Below, in pieces: positions 7,521-16,187 of a stretch of 64,000 nt of DNA. This DNA comes from UBA10329 sp964500205. Its GTDB lineage: Bacteria; Bacteroidota; Bacteroidia; UBA10329. The DNA lies in NCBI GenBank assembly GCA_964500205.1, contig CAZCNS010000002.1, forward strand, positions 310,001 to 374,000, read 5' to 3'. Position numbers and translations under genes: made by a program. The notes under the pieces were generated by a model. The model saw only the letters and a list, made by a program, of their open reading frames with translations. It ran no database searches and was not told the DNA's origin. Positions within the stretch are counted from its first letter, which is position 1, and each line of letters opens with the position of its first letter.

Positions 7521-9026
7521 ATGTCAACGCAGTCAGAAAAATCCGCTATGTCGGCATCAGTAGTAGTTATCGGTTCAGGTTTCGCGGGACTTTCTGCGGC
7601 AAGTTTCCTCGCGAAGGAGGGCTATCGTGTGACCGTGCTCGAGAAGAACGAGATGCCTGGAGGACGTGCAAGGAAATTCGAGGCGCAGGGTTTCATGTTC
7701 GACATGGGCCCAAGCTGGTACTGGATGCCCGATGTGTTCGAGAATTACTTCGCGCACTTCGGCCACAAGGTGAGCGACCTCTACGACCTTGTGCGCCTCG
7801 ACCCCAGTTACAACATCTGGTTCACAGGAGGAGAAAAGCGCAGCATTCCTGCACGTATGGAGGATCTGAAGCGGATGTTCGAGGAGCTGGAACCCGGCTC
7901 GTCTGTCAGGCTGGAGCAATTTCTGAAAGAAGCGGCTTACAAATATGAGGTCGGTATCAACGACCTTGTTTACCGCCCCGGCCGCAGCCTGATGGAGTTC
8001 GCTGATGTGCGTATCATGAAGGGCCTCTTCGATCTGCATTTGTTGCAGTCCATGTCGAAGCATGTTAGGAAGTTCTTCAAGGATGAGCGACTGATACAAC
8101 TTTTGGAATTCCCTGTGCTCTTTCTCGGGGCCACACCACAGGAAACACCCGCCCTTTACAGCCTGATGAACCATGCTGACCTCTCGCTTGGCACATGGTA
8201 CCCGATGGGCGGCATGCACTGCATTATTGAGGCCATGGTGAAGGTGGCCGAACAGCAGGGTGTGCGAATCCTATGCAATGAGACGGTTGAAGCCATTGAG
8301 GTGAAGAACGGCTCGGCAAGCCATGTTCGCACCGCAGGCAAGCGTATTGAGGCCGACTTTGTGGTCGGTGCTGCAGACTATCACCACGTGGAGCAGCACC
8401 TGCTGGAGAAAAAACATCGCCAGTATTCTGAGAAATACTGGGACAACCGCTCCATGGCACCCTCCAGTCTTATCTACTACCTCGGCATTGATAAGCGGAT
8501 AGAAGGGCTGGAACACCATAATCTGTTTTTTGACAAGGACTTCAACCTCCACGCCCATCAGATCTACACCAATCCGCAGTGGCCCAGCGACCCGCTGTTC
8601 TACGTGTGCGCCCCGTCCAAGTCTGACCCAACGGTCGCGCCAGAGGGCTGCGAGAACATTTTCATACTCATTCCTGTGGCACCCGACCTCATAGACACTC
8701 CAGAGGTACGCGAACGGTACTTCCAGCGCGTGATGGGGCGGATGGAAAGCCTATTGGGCCAGCAGATCCGCCAACATGTGGTCTATCGCAGGGATTACGC
8801 CCACAGCGATTTCCGTGCTGACTACAACGCCTTCAAGGGCAATGCCTACGGATTGGCAAACACCCTCTCTCAGACCGCCATCCTGAAGCCGAAACTGAAG
8901 AGTCCGAAGGTGAAGAACCTTTACTACGCAGGCCAGCTTACCACTCCCGGACCGGGTGTGCCCCCTTCTCTGATCTCAGGTCAGGTGGTGGCCCGCGAGC
9001 TTATCAAAGACCATCTTTCCTCTTAG
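7521..9026 (+). CDS. crtI: phytoene desaturase
   Basis: CrtI introduces four double bonds into phytoene to give lycopene. The chain of about 501 residues opens with the FAD-binding dinucleotide fold VVVIGSGFAGLSAASFLAKEG (residues about 11-31) and the following PGGRA, and ends with the CrtI signature YYAGQLTTPGPGVPPSLISG. The ATG at 7521 is chosen because the fold begins ten residues later; an upstream in-frame start at 7473 would add a segment with no family match. It is the first gene of the carotenoid operon, with crtB 11 bases downstream. Confidence 0.92.
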   Translation: MSTQSEKSAMSASVVVIGSGFAGLSAASFLAKEGYRVTVLEKNEMPGGRARKFEAQGFMFDMGPSWYWMPDVFENYFAHFGHKVSDLYDLVRLDPSYNIWFTGGEKRSIPARMEDLKRMFEELEPGSSVRLEQFLKEAAYKYEVGINDLVYRPGRSLMEFADVRIMKGLFDLHLLQSMSKHVRKFFKDERLIQLLEFPVLFLGATPQETPALYSLMNHADLSLGTWYPMGGMHCIIEAMVKVAEQQGVRILCNETVEAIEVKNGSASHVRTAGKRIEADFVVGAADYHHVEQHLLEKKHRQYSEKYWDNRSMAPSSLIYYLGIDKRIEGLEHHNLFFDKDFNLHAHQIYTNPQWPSDPLFYVCAPSKSDPTVAPEGCENIFILIPVAPDLIDTPEVRERYFQRVMGRMESLLGQQIRQHVVYRRDYAHSDFRADYNAFKGNAYGLANTLSQTAILKPKLKSPKVKNLYYAGQLTTPGPGVPPSLISGQVVARELIKDHLSS

Positions 9027-9037
9027 CCGTAATCATC

Positions 9038-9874
9038 ATGGATCCCCTCTACGACCAAGTCTGCATCAAGGCCAGTGAATACACCACCAAGCGTTACAGC
9101 ACCTCGTTCTCTCTCGGAACGAGATTCTTGGCCAAGCGTTTTCAGAATCCTATCTATGCCATCTACGGATTCGTGCGGTTTGCAGACGAGATCGTTGACA
9201 CCTTTCACGACCATGACCGCGCCACTTTGCTGGCCGATTTCCGTGCCGATGTGCGCAAGGCCATTGACCAACGCATCAGCCTCAATCCCATACTGCACTC
9301 TTTTCAATGGGCCTACCACCAATTCGGCATCACTTGGGATCTGGTGGACACCTTCTTGCGCAGCATGGAGATGGACCTCGATGACATCAAGTACACACGC
9401 GAGAGCTACGACCAGTATATCCTCGGCTCGGCAGAGGTGGTCGGACTGATGTGCCTGCGTGTCTTCGCAGAGGGCGATGATGCCCTGTACGAACGCCTCA
9501 AACCTCAGGCCATGAAGCTGGGCGCAGCATTTCAGAAGATAAACTTCCTTCGCGACCTTCACGATGACAACGTGGAGCTGGGCCGCATGTATTTCCCGGG
9601 GCTTGACCTCACGCATTTTGACGTGGATGCCAAGCGCAGGATCGAACGCGAGATAGAGGCCGACTTCCACGAGGGATTCCTCGGTATAAAGGCACTGCCC
9701 AAGGACAGCCGCTTCGGGGTTTACGTGGCCTACCGATACTACTCGAAGCTACTGGAGAGCATCCGCAAGATGCCACCCAGCACCATCATGCACGAACGCG
9801 TACGCATACCCGATATGCGTAAATACGGCCTCTTCGTGACCTCGTACATGCGTCACAGCCTGAACCTTCTCTGA
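9038..9874 (+). CDS. crtB: phytoene synthase
   Basis: CrtB condenses two geranylgeranyl diphosphates to phytoene, the first committed carotenoid step. The 278-residue protein has both aspartate-rich motifs of the squalene/phytoene synthase family: FADEIVDTFHD near residue 45 and the second around FLRDLHDDNVELGRMYFP near residue 172. RYSTSFSLGTRFL near the N-terminus is also typical. It lies between the two desaturase genes in the same direction with short gaps, so cotranscription is likely. Confidence 0.93.
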   Translation: MDPLYDQVCIKASEYTTKRYSTSFSLGTRFLAKRFQNPIYAIYGFVRFADEIVDTFHDHDRATLLADFRADVRKAIDQRISLNPILHSFQWAYHQFGITWDLVDTFLRSMEMDLDDIKYTRESYDQYILGSAEVVGLMCLRVFAEGDDALYERLKPQAMKLGAAFQKINFLRDLHDDNVELGRMYFPGLDLTHFDVDAKRRIEREIEADFHEGFLGIKALPKDSRFGVYVAYRYYSKLLESIRKMPPSTIMHERVRIPDMRKYGLFVTSYMRHSLNLL

Positions 9875-9910
9875 GCGGGATTGTTTCCCTCAAGGACCCA
9901 GGAAAATCGC

Positions 9911-11368
9911 ATGAAAGCCGCCATCATCGGTTCGGGTATTGCTGGTCTCGCCACAGCCATACGTCTCGCCAAGCGCGGGATGAGTGTGGATGTTTTCGAG
10001 ACGAATGCCTATTGCGGTGGAAAGCTCACCTTGATTCAACGTGACGGTTTCACTTGGGATGCGGGTCCATCGCTCTTCACCATGCCGCAATACGTGGACG
10101 AGCTGCTTTCGATGGCGGGTCTGAACGGAGAGACTTTCACTTACCGGAAAATGGACGAGGCATGCCGCTATTTCTGGGAGGACGGCACCACTGTGACCGC
10201 CCATGCTGATGGTGATGCTTTCGCAAAAGAGATGGAGGTCAAACTGGGCGTGAAGGCAAGCACTGTGCGCGCTGCCCTTTATAAGGCCAAGGAGCTGCAC
10301 GAGGCCACATCTCCCCTATTTCTCGAGCAATCGCTGCACAAGGCAACCAATTTCCTCAACGGCAATGCGCTGAAGGCGATGACCATGCTGCCTCGCTTCG
10401 ACCTGCACCGCACTATGCACGATGTGAATAAGGCGCGCTTTCGCAGCTCGAAGGCCGTGCAGCTTTTCGACCGTTTCGCCACCTACAACGGCAGCGATCC
10501 TTACCGTGCACCCGGAGTGCTGAACGTGATTCCGCATCTGGAGCACAATGTGGGCACCTTCCTGCCACGCGGAGGCATGCACAGCATCACCAAGGCACTG
10601 GAGAAAGCTGCCATACAACTCGGTGTGAGGCTGCATCTGAACGCACCCGTTGAGCGCATAATTGTGGAGAACAGCAAGGCCACTGGGGTCTGGGTGAACG
10701 GCAAGCACTTCGAGGCCGACATCGTGGTGAGCAACATGGACGTGGTGCCGACCTACCGCAGGCTGCTGCGCGATCAGAAGGCCCCCGAAGAGATCCTCAA
10801 GCAGGAACGCAGCAGCTCAGCGCTCATCTTCTACTGGGGAGTGAAAGGTGAAAGCACCCAACTGGGGCTTCACAATATCTTTTTCAGCGATGATTATGCA
10901 CGGGAATTCAACACCCTTTTCAACCAAAAGGACATTGCTGAAGACCCAACAGTGTATGTGAACATCACCTCGAAATACGAGGAGGGTCATGCGCCCTTGG
11001 GCTACGAGAACTGGTTTGTGATGATCAATGCACCAGCCAACGAGGGTCAGGACTGGAATGCCATCATCGACCGCACAAGGACCAACGTCATCAACAAACT
11101 GAGCGGGATGCTCGGCCGCGACCTCCGCTCAGATATCGTGTGCGAGGAACTGCTGGATCCGCGCAGCATAGAATCCAAGACAAGCTCTCACATGGGCTCG
11201 CTCTATGGTGCCAGTTCCAACCATTGGCGGTCAGCATTTCTGCGACACCCGAACTTCAAGCAAGAGATCAAGGGACTCTACTTCTGCGGTGGCAGCGCAC
11301 ATCCAGGTGGTGGAATCCCGCTTTGCCTGCTGAGTGCGAGGATCGTGGATCAACTGATCGTCAACTGA
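9911..11368 (+). CDS. crtD: 1-hydroxycarotenoid 3,4-desaturase
   Basis: This is a second CrtI-family FAD oxidoreductase, 485 residues from the ATG at 9911 to the stop. It starts with the nucleotide-binding motif AAIIGSGIAGLATAIRLA and ends with LYFCGGSAHPGGGIPLCLLSA. Its sequence differs clearly from the desaturase at 7521. In bacteroidete clusters that also carry CruF, the second desaturase is CrtD, which adds a 3',4' double bond after 1'-hydroxylation; the assignment follows from this context as well as sequence. The in-frame start at 9881 would only add ten residues before the fold. Confidence 0.85.
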   Translation: MKAAIIGSGIAGLATAIRLAKRGMSVDVFETNAYCGGKLTLIQRDGFTWDAGPSLFTMPQYVDELLSMAGLNGETFTYRKMDEACRYFWEDGTTVTAHADGDAFAKEMEVKLGVKASTVRAALYKAKELHEATSPLFLEQSLHKATNFLNGNALKAMTMLPRFDLHRTMHDVNKARFRSSKAVQLFDRFATYNGSDPYRAPGVLNVIPHLEHNVGTFLPRGGMHSITKALEKAAIQLGVRLHLNAPVERIIVENSKATGVWVNGKHFEADIVVSNMDVVPTYRRLLRDQKAPEEILKQERSSSALIFYWGVKGESTQLGLHNIFFSDDYAREFNTLFNQKDIAEDPTVYVNITSKYEEGHAPLGYENWFVMINAPANEGQDWNAIIDRTRTNVINKLSGMLGRDLRSDIVCEELLDPRSIESKTSSHMGSLYGASSNHWRSAFLRHPNFKQEIKGLYFCGGSAHPGGGIPLCLLSARIVDQLIVN

Positions 11369-11419
11369 CCTGCCACACCGCATGTCAGAAAATACTTCCA
11401 ACGAAAAAAAAAACACACA

Positions 11420-12043
11420 ATGGTACTTAATCGAAATCTCGCCATCCTGATGCTCGTCCTGTTCTCAGGGGTGGGAGTGATCGGGTTTCTCTCGCCTTGG
11501 CAAGAATTGTTCATCCGGCTGACCCCGCTCAAGCTCATCGTCAGTGCGATGCTGCTTCTTTCGCAATTCACAAACTACCGAAAGGCTATGCTCCCTTTCC
11601 TCACGGTGGCTTCGCTTGGCTATGGGGTAGAGGTGCTGGGGGTGGCCACCGGCTGGCCGTTCGGTCACTACACCTATGGGCAGACCTTGGGCGTCAAACT
11701 GATGGGTGTGCCGCTGATGATAGGTGTCAACTGGGCCATGTTGGTGATGGCCGTCTCATTATCGCTGCGGAACAGGCCGCTGGGTACCTGGACCAAAGCA
11801 GCGGTCGGTGCCACCATACTACTGCTAATGGATATCTTGATCGAACCTGTGGCCATTGAGAACGATTTCTGGACCTGGGAGAACGGAGGTGTTCCACTTA
11901 CCAACTACATCGGCTGGTGGGTGGTGAGCTTCGCGCTGGTGCGACTGCAACTTCAGTTTCTACCTCAAAGCGAGCGCACCATCGGCACGCACCTGCTCAT
12001 CATCCTCGGTCTCTTTTTCCTCGCATTGAATATCTTACAGTGA
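11420..12043 (+). CDS. cruF: carotenoid 1',2'-hydratase (CruF family)
   Basis: This 207-residue integral membrane protein has about six or seven hydrophobic segments and belongs to the carotenoid biosynthesis protein family that includes CruF. Family-type segments are FLTVASLGYGVEVLGVATGWPFGHYTYG near residue 55 and MDILIEPVA near residue 137, which carry conserved acidic and histidine-containing positions. CruF adds water across the psi end of gamma-carotene to give the 1'-hydroxy product. Its TGA overlaps the crtZ ATG by one base (TGATG), indicating translational coupling. Confidence 0.82.
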   Translation: MVLNRNLAILMLVLFSGVGVIGFLSPWQELFIRLTPLKLIVSAMLLLSQFTNYRKAMLPFLTVASLGYGVEVLGVATGWPFGHYTYGQTLGVKLMGVPLMIGVNWAMLVMAVSLSLRNRPLGTWTKAAVGATILLLMDILIEPVAIENDFWTWENGGVPLTNYIGWWVVSFALVRLQLQFLPQSERTIGTHLLIILGLFFLALNILQ

Positions 12044-12516
12044 TGGGTTGGATGCTGAATGCCGCTACTGTGGTCGGCACCTTTTTCTTCATGGAATTTG
12101 TGGCGTGGTCAGCCCACAAATACCTCATGCATGGGCCGCTGTGGTTCCTCCACCGCGACCATCACCGCAAGGAGGCAGGTTTCTTTGAGCGCAATGACGC
12201 TTTCTTTCTCATCTTCGCAATACCAAGCTGGCTGGGGCTGCAGTTCGGTTCTATGGCGGGTTTCAACCTTTGGTTCTATGTGGGACTTGGCATCTTGATC
12301 TACGGGTTCACCTACTTTGTGATCCACGAGGTGTTCATCCATCAACGGTTCAAATGGTTCCGCAACTCGGACAGTGCCTATCTGAAAGCCGCACGCAGAG
12401 CACACAAGGTGCACCACAAGCATCTGGGCAAGGAGGATGGCGAATGCTTCGGCATGCTTTTCTTCCCGATGAGATACCTGCGCTCCGAACTTGACAGAAC
12501 CCAACGCGAAATCTGA
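12043..12516 (+). CDS. crtZ: beta-carotene 3-hydroxylase
   Basis: CrtZ hydroxylates carbon 3 of beta-ionone rings using a di-iron centre. The 157-residue protein has the expected histidine clusters: HKYLMHG near residue 24, HRDHH near residue 35, and HKVHHKH near residue 123, together with HEVFIHQRF. The ATG at 12043 overlaps the cruF stop and is chosen because a longer upstream frame would lie inside cruF. CrtYcd follows 10 bases downstream. Confidence 0.93.
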   Translation: MGWMLNAATVVGTFFFMEFVAWSAHKYLMHGPLWFLHRDHHRKEAGFFERNDAFFLIFAIPSWLGLQFGSMAGFNLWFYVGLGILIYGFTYFVIHEVFIHQRFKWFRNSDSAYLKAARRAHKVHHKHLGKEDGECFGMLFFPMRYLRSELDRTQREI

Positions 12517-12526
12517 CATTTGCCCC

Positions 12527-13198
12527 GTGACGTACCTGCTCATTAATATCTTCACCATCAGTTACCCGCTGTTCAAGAGCTTTGAGCAGAAGGTGAACAT
12601 GGTATCGCGATGGCCTGCCCTGCTGCCGGCCATAGGACTGACGGGGGCATTCTTCATCATCTGGGATGCCTTGTTCACCGAGATGGGCGTGTGGGGTTTC
12701 AACGACAGCCACCTCATCGGGCTGAGGCTTCTTGGCCTGCCGCTGGAGGAGTGGCTGTTCTTCATCACCGTGCCATATGCGTGCATGTTCATTTACGAAG
12801 TGATGAACTATTTCGTGAAGAAAGACTTGTTGGGGAAAGTAGCACGTCCATTCTCCATTGGACTCTTGGTAGTGCTGACCGTGGTCGGTCTGCAGCATCT
12901 CGACAAGTGGTACACATCGGTGAATTTCCTACTTACGGCCGCGTGGCTTGCATTCATCATTTGGCGCAATCCATCTTGGCTGGGACGGTTCTACCTCGGT
13001 TATGTGATATCACTCATCCCGTTTATGATGGTCAACGGCCTGCTCACAGGCTCTTTTCTGGAAGAACCTATAGTATGGTATAACGATGCTGAGAACCTCG
13101 GCCTACGCATCGGGACCATCCCAGTGGAGGATTCGGTCTATATGCTCCTGCTGCTGATGATGAACACCACGATTTACGAATGGCTGAGGGCGAAATGA
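12527..13198 (+). CDS. lycopene beta-cyclase, CrtYcd type
   Basis: This membrane protein of 223 residues has six or seven hydrophobic segments and the duplicated lycopene-cyclase domain in which the bacterial c and d halves are fused. Each half carries the signature of a proline, paired acidic residues and an aromatic region: GLPLEEWLFFITVPY near residue 82 and IPVEDSVYMLLLLMMN near residue 200. It closes one or both ends of lycopene. The GTG at 12527 is preferred because the protein then starts with the usual hydrophobic TYLLINIFTISYP segment; an alternative TTG at 12491 would overlap crtZ. It appears to be the last gene of the operon. Confidence 0.88.
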   Translation: MTYLLINIFTISYPLFKSFEQKVNMVSRWPALLPAIGLTGAFFIIWDALFTEMGVWGFNDSHLIGLRLLGLPLEEWLFFITVPYACMFIYEVMNYFVKKDLLGKVARPFSIGLLVVLTVVGLQHLDKWYTSVNFLLTAAWLAFIIWRNPSWLGRFYLGYVISLIPFMMVNGLLTGSFLEEPIVWYNDAENLGLRIGTIPVEDSVYMLLLLMMNTTIYEWLRAK

Positions 13199-13250
13199 CA
13201 CCTTTCGGGCAGGAGGTGCGCTTTGTCATTCACCATGGACTCCAGTGAGC

Positions 13251-13421
13251 TCACGCCTCGCAGGCATCGAGCATGGCCTCCTCATATCGGATCACCCTTT
13301 TCGGACTCTGCCAGACTCGGGCTTTGGTCAGGTCGTCCAGAGTAGGCCGCTTGAGTCGTGCATTGGTGTTCGCGTAAGTTGACTCTTTCGTCTCGTGAAT
13401 TTTATAAAAAGAGTTTTTCAT
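13251..13421 (-). CDS. small hypothetical protein, 56 residues
   Basis: An ATG at 13421 opens a 56-codon frame ending in TGA at 13251-13253 in an otherwise gene-free gap. The product is charged and protein-like (for example RLKRPTLDDLTKARVWQ, then RYEEAMLDACEA) and has no signal peptide or membrane segment. I do not recognise it. A good Bacteroidota promoter sits directly in front, with its -7 element ending five bases from the ATG, so the mRNA would be nearly leaderless. It is divergent from the acetyltransferase-nitrilase gene and convergent with the carotenoid operon. Confidence 0.45.
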   Translation of the reverse strand: MKNSFYKIHETKESTYANTNARLKRPTLDDLTKARVWQSPKRVIRYEEAMLDACEA

Positions 13422-13425
13422 GTTT

Positions 13426-13454
13426 CAAATATAGTCTTTACGAATTCATTTCAA
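13426..13454 (-). promoter_or_regulatory. Bacteroidota sigma promoter for the 56-residue ORF
   Basis: On the minus strand the -7 element TATATTTG (complement at 13426-13433) matches TAnnTTTG exactly; TTG at 13452-13454 lies 18 bases upstream as the -33 element. Transcription would begin within a few bases of the ATG at 13421. Confidence 0.5.
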
Positions 13455-13623
13455 CTTATACAGAATCACAATTATCAATTTTTAGGACATTTTGTCGGCT
13501 CTTGATTCCGAAGAACAGAGAGTCCAAGCAGTGATTCAAGCTACCACACCGATCCGGGTTATTCAGCAAAACACCCCTGATCACCTCTCGATTCGTATCT
13601 TTTGCGAAACAACAAAACAACCT

Positions 13624-15177
13624 ATGAGCCAAAGCGAACACTCGCCTGAGGAACCGATGCAGATCGACCTCGCCTACCTGACCCTTGAAGATTATGCAGA
13701 ACTGAAGGAGGCCATGATAGAGGCCTACCAGACCATGCCCAACTCTTACTGGAAAGAGAGCCACATCCATTTTCTGGTGGAGAAATTCCCTAAGGGACAG
13801 GTGGTCATCAAGGTCAATGGCCGGATTGCAGGCTGTGCACTGTCCTTGGTGGTGGACTCGTCCAAGTTCGAGGAGCAGCACAGCTATCGCGAGATTACTG
13901 GCAACTACACCTTTGACACCTACGAGGAGAATGGTGATGTACTTTATGGCATCGATGTTTTCATCAAGCCAGAATTCAGAGGATTGCGCCTTGGACGCAG
14001 GTTGTACGACTATCGCAAGGAGCTGTGCGAACAACTTGGACTCCGCGCCATTTTTCTCGGAGGCAGGATACCGAACTATCACAAGCATGCCAGCGAGCTG
14101 AGCCCAAAGGAGTATATCCAGAAAGTAAGGGACAAGGAGATTTATGACCCTGTGCTGAGCTACCAGCTGGCAAATGAATTCCACCCTGTCCGTGTTCTCA
14201 AGGGCTATTTAGAGAAAGATGCAGCATCGCTGGAGTACGCAGTGCTGCTGCGCTGGGACAACATTTACTACGAGAAGCCCACCGCTGCGAAACCAGAGGT
14301 GAACAAGAGCATAGTGCGGCTCGGAATCGTGCAATGGCAGATGCGCCCTTACAAGGACATGGAGAGCCTGCTCAGGCAGGTGGAGTATTTCATCGATGCT
14401 CTGAGTGGCTACCGCTGCGATTTCGCGCTGTTCCCTGAGTTTTTCAATGCACCGCTGATGGCGCGCTACAACCACCTGAACGAAGCAGAGGCCATCCGAA
14501 AACTGGCCGAATACACCCCTGAACTGGTAAGTGAGATGGCAAAACTGGCCATCAGCTACAACATCAACATCATCACTGGTAGCATGCCTGAACTGGTGGG
14601 TGAGAAGCTTTTCAACGTAGGCTACCTGTGCAAGCGCAACGGTGAGCTGGAGCGATTTGAGAAGATCCATGTTACCCCGGACGAGGCACGTGTTTGGGCA
14701 TTGCAGGGCGGTAATGCAGTGAAGACATTCGATACAGACTGCGGCCGCATCGGCATCCTGATCTGCTATGATGTGGAATTCCCCGAGCTGCCACGATTGC
14801 TGGCAGATGAGGGTATGGACATCCTCTTCGTACCCTTTCTCACCGATACGCAGAACGGCTACTCGCGCGTGCGCCACTGTGCGCAGGCACGCGCCATTGA
14901 GAACGAGTGCTACGTGGCCATAGCAGGCAGCGTGGGCAACCTGCCCAACGTACACAACATGGACATCCAATACGCGCAGTCGGTGGTGTTCACGCCTTGC
15001 GACTTCTCATTCCCTGCCAACGGCATCAAGGCCGAGGCAACGACCAACACGGAGATGATCCTGATCGCAGATGTGGACCTCGACCTGCTCACCGAGCTGC
15101 ACAGTGCAGGCGCGGTGCGCAATCTCAAGGACAGGCGCACGGATGTGTTCCAGCTGAAGTGGGTGGAAAAGCCTTGA
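13624..15177 (+). CDS. GNAT acetyltransferase fused to a carbon-nitrogen hydrolase
   Basis: This 517-residue two-domain enzyme starts with an acetyltransferase of the GNAT fold (residues about 14-200; acetyl-CoA loop near PEFRGLRLGRRLYDYR) followed by a nitrilase-superfamily domain (about 235-515). The hydrolase triad is visible: Glu272 in FPEFF, Lys347 in EKIHVT and Cys381 in ICYDVEFPE. The hydrolase domain cleaves or forms amide bonds; the substrate is unknown. This fusion is known from several phyla. ATG 13624 is chosen because the region before it (back to a TTG at 13492) lacks family similarity. A dehydrogenase follows on the same strand. Confidence 0.85.
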   Translation: MSQSEHSPEEPMQIDLAYLTLEDYAELKEAMIEAYQTMPNSYWKESHIHFLVEKFPKGQVVIKVNGRIAGCALSLVVDSSKFEEQHSYREITGNYTFDTYEENGDVLYGIDVFIKPEFRGLRLGRRLYDYRKELCEQLGLRAIFLGGRIPNYHKHASELSPKEYIQKVRDKEIYDPVLSYQLANEFHPVRVLKGYLEKDAASLEYAVLLRWDNIYYEKPTAAKPEVNKSIVRLGIVQWQMRPYKDMESLLRQVEYFIDALSGYRCDFALFPEFFNAPLMARYNHLNEAEAIRKLAEYTPELVSEMAKLAISYNINIITGSMPELVGEKLFNVGYLCKRNGELERFEKIHVTPDEARVWALQGGNAVKTFDTDCGRIGILICYDVEFPELPRLLADEGMDILFVPFLTDTQNGYSRVRHCAQARAIENECYVAIAGSVGNLPNVHNMDIQYAQSVVFTPCDFSFPANGIKAEATTNTEMILIADVDLDLLTELHSAGAVRNLKDRRTDVFQLKWVEKP

Positions 15178-15218
15178 GCCGTGACGAGGGTTCCTGAAAA
15201 ACTTACCTTGGACGCGCT

Positions 15219-16163
15219 TTGAAAGTACTCTTCATCGATACGGTTCACACGTACCTCGAGTCCCATCTCACAAGAATGGGACATGAGTGCATTGACGGTC
15301 ACAAGTGGTCACGAAAGCAGGTGCTGGAACAGTTGCCTCAATTTGACGGCATCGTCATCCGGAGCCGGATCAAGGTAGACCGCGAGTTCCTCGATGCCAA
15401 CCCTGACCTCCGTTTCATTGCCCGTGCAGGGGCCGGAATGGAGAATATTGACGAGGAGTATGCCAAGCAGCTCGGCATCCGATGCATCAACGCCCCTGAG
15501 GGCAATCGCGATGCCGTGGCGGAGCACGCGATGGGCATGCTGCTCACGCTATTCAATCGTATCAACACGTCAGACATAGAAGTCCGCAAAGGCATATGGC
15601 TGCGCGAGGAGAACCGGGGCGTGGAACTGCTGGGCCGCACTGTGGGCATCATCGGCTACGGCAACACCGGACGGGCATTCGCCAAACGGCTTTCAAGCTT
15701 CGGGACATTGGTTTATGCCTGCGATAAATTGAAAAAGAACTACTCAGACGAATATGTGATTGAGACAGGCATGGGGCCGATCTACGAGGAGGCTGACATT
15801 GTTTCACTCCATGTGCCGCTGACAAAGGAGACCTTTCATATGGTGAATGATGAATTCTTCCAACGTCTTCACAATCCCATCTATCTCATCAACACCTCGC
15901 GTGGGTCAGTAGTGGATACTGCCGCTCTGGTGCGGGCAATGGAGGCTGGCAAGGTCCTGGGTGCATGCCTCGATGTACTGGAATACGAGCGTTCCTCCTT
16001 CGAGAACCTCAATGAAGGACAAATGCCTGAGCCGCTTCAATACCTTATGGCCTCGCCCAAAGTCATCCTGACCCCGCACGTGGCCGGCTGGACGCACGAG
16101 AGCCACATGAAGCTGTCTCAGGTGCTAATGGAAAAGTTGTTGATAGCTTTTCCCGAAAGGTGA
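15219..16163 (+). CDS. NAD-dependent 2-hydroxyacid dehydrogenase (phosphoglycerate dehydrogenase-like)
   Basis: This 314-residue protein has the split catalytic/Rossmann layout of D-2-hydroxyacid dehydrogenases. Visible signatures are GAGMENID near residue 69, the NAD motif GRTVGIIGYGNTGRAFA near residue 140, the NTSRGSVVD segment near residue 227 and the catalytic His in LTPHVAGWT near residue 287. It lacks a C-terminal ACT domain. The likely role is oxidation of 3-phosphoglycerate for serine synthesis, but other 2-hydroxyacids are possible. The only plausible start is TTG at 15219, which gives the usual KVLFIDTVH beginning. Confidence 0.82.
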   Translation: MKVLFIDTVHTYLESHLTRMGHECIDGHKWSRKQVLEQLPQFDGIVIRSRIKVDREFLDANPDLRFIARAGAGMENIDEEYAKQLGIRCINAPEGNRDAVAEHAMGMLLTLFNRINTSDIEVRKGIWLREENRGVELLGRTVGIIGYGNTGRAFAKRLSSFGTLVYACDKLKKNYSDEYVIETGMGPIYEEADIVSLHVPLTKETFHMVNDEFFQRLHNPIYLINTSRGSVVDTAALVRAMEAGKVLGACLDVLEYERSSFENLNEGQMPEPLQYLMASPKVILTPHVAGWTHESHMKLSQVLMEKLLIAFPER

Positions 16164-16187
16164 AAACGCATCAGCACAGACACATGC

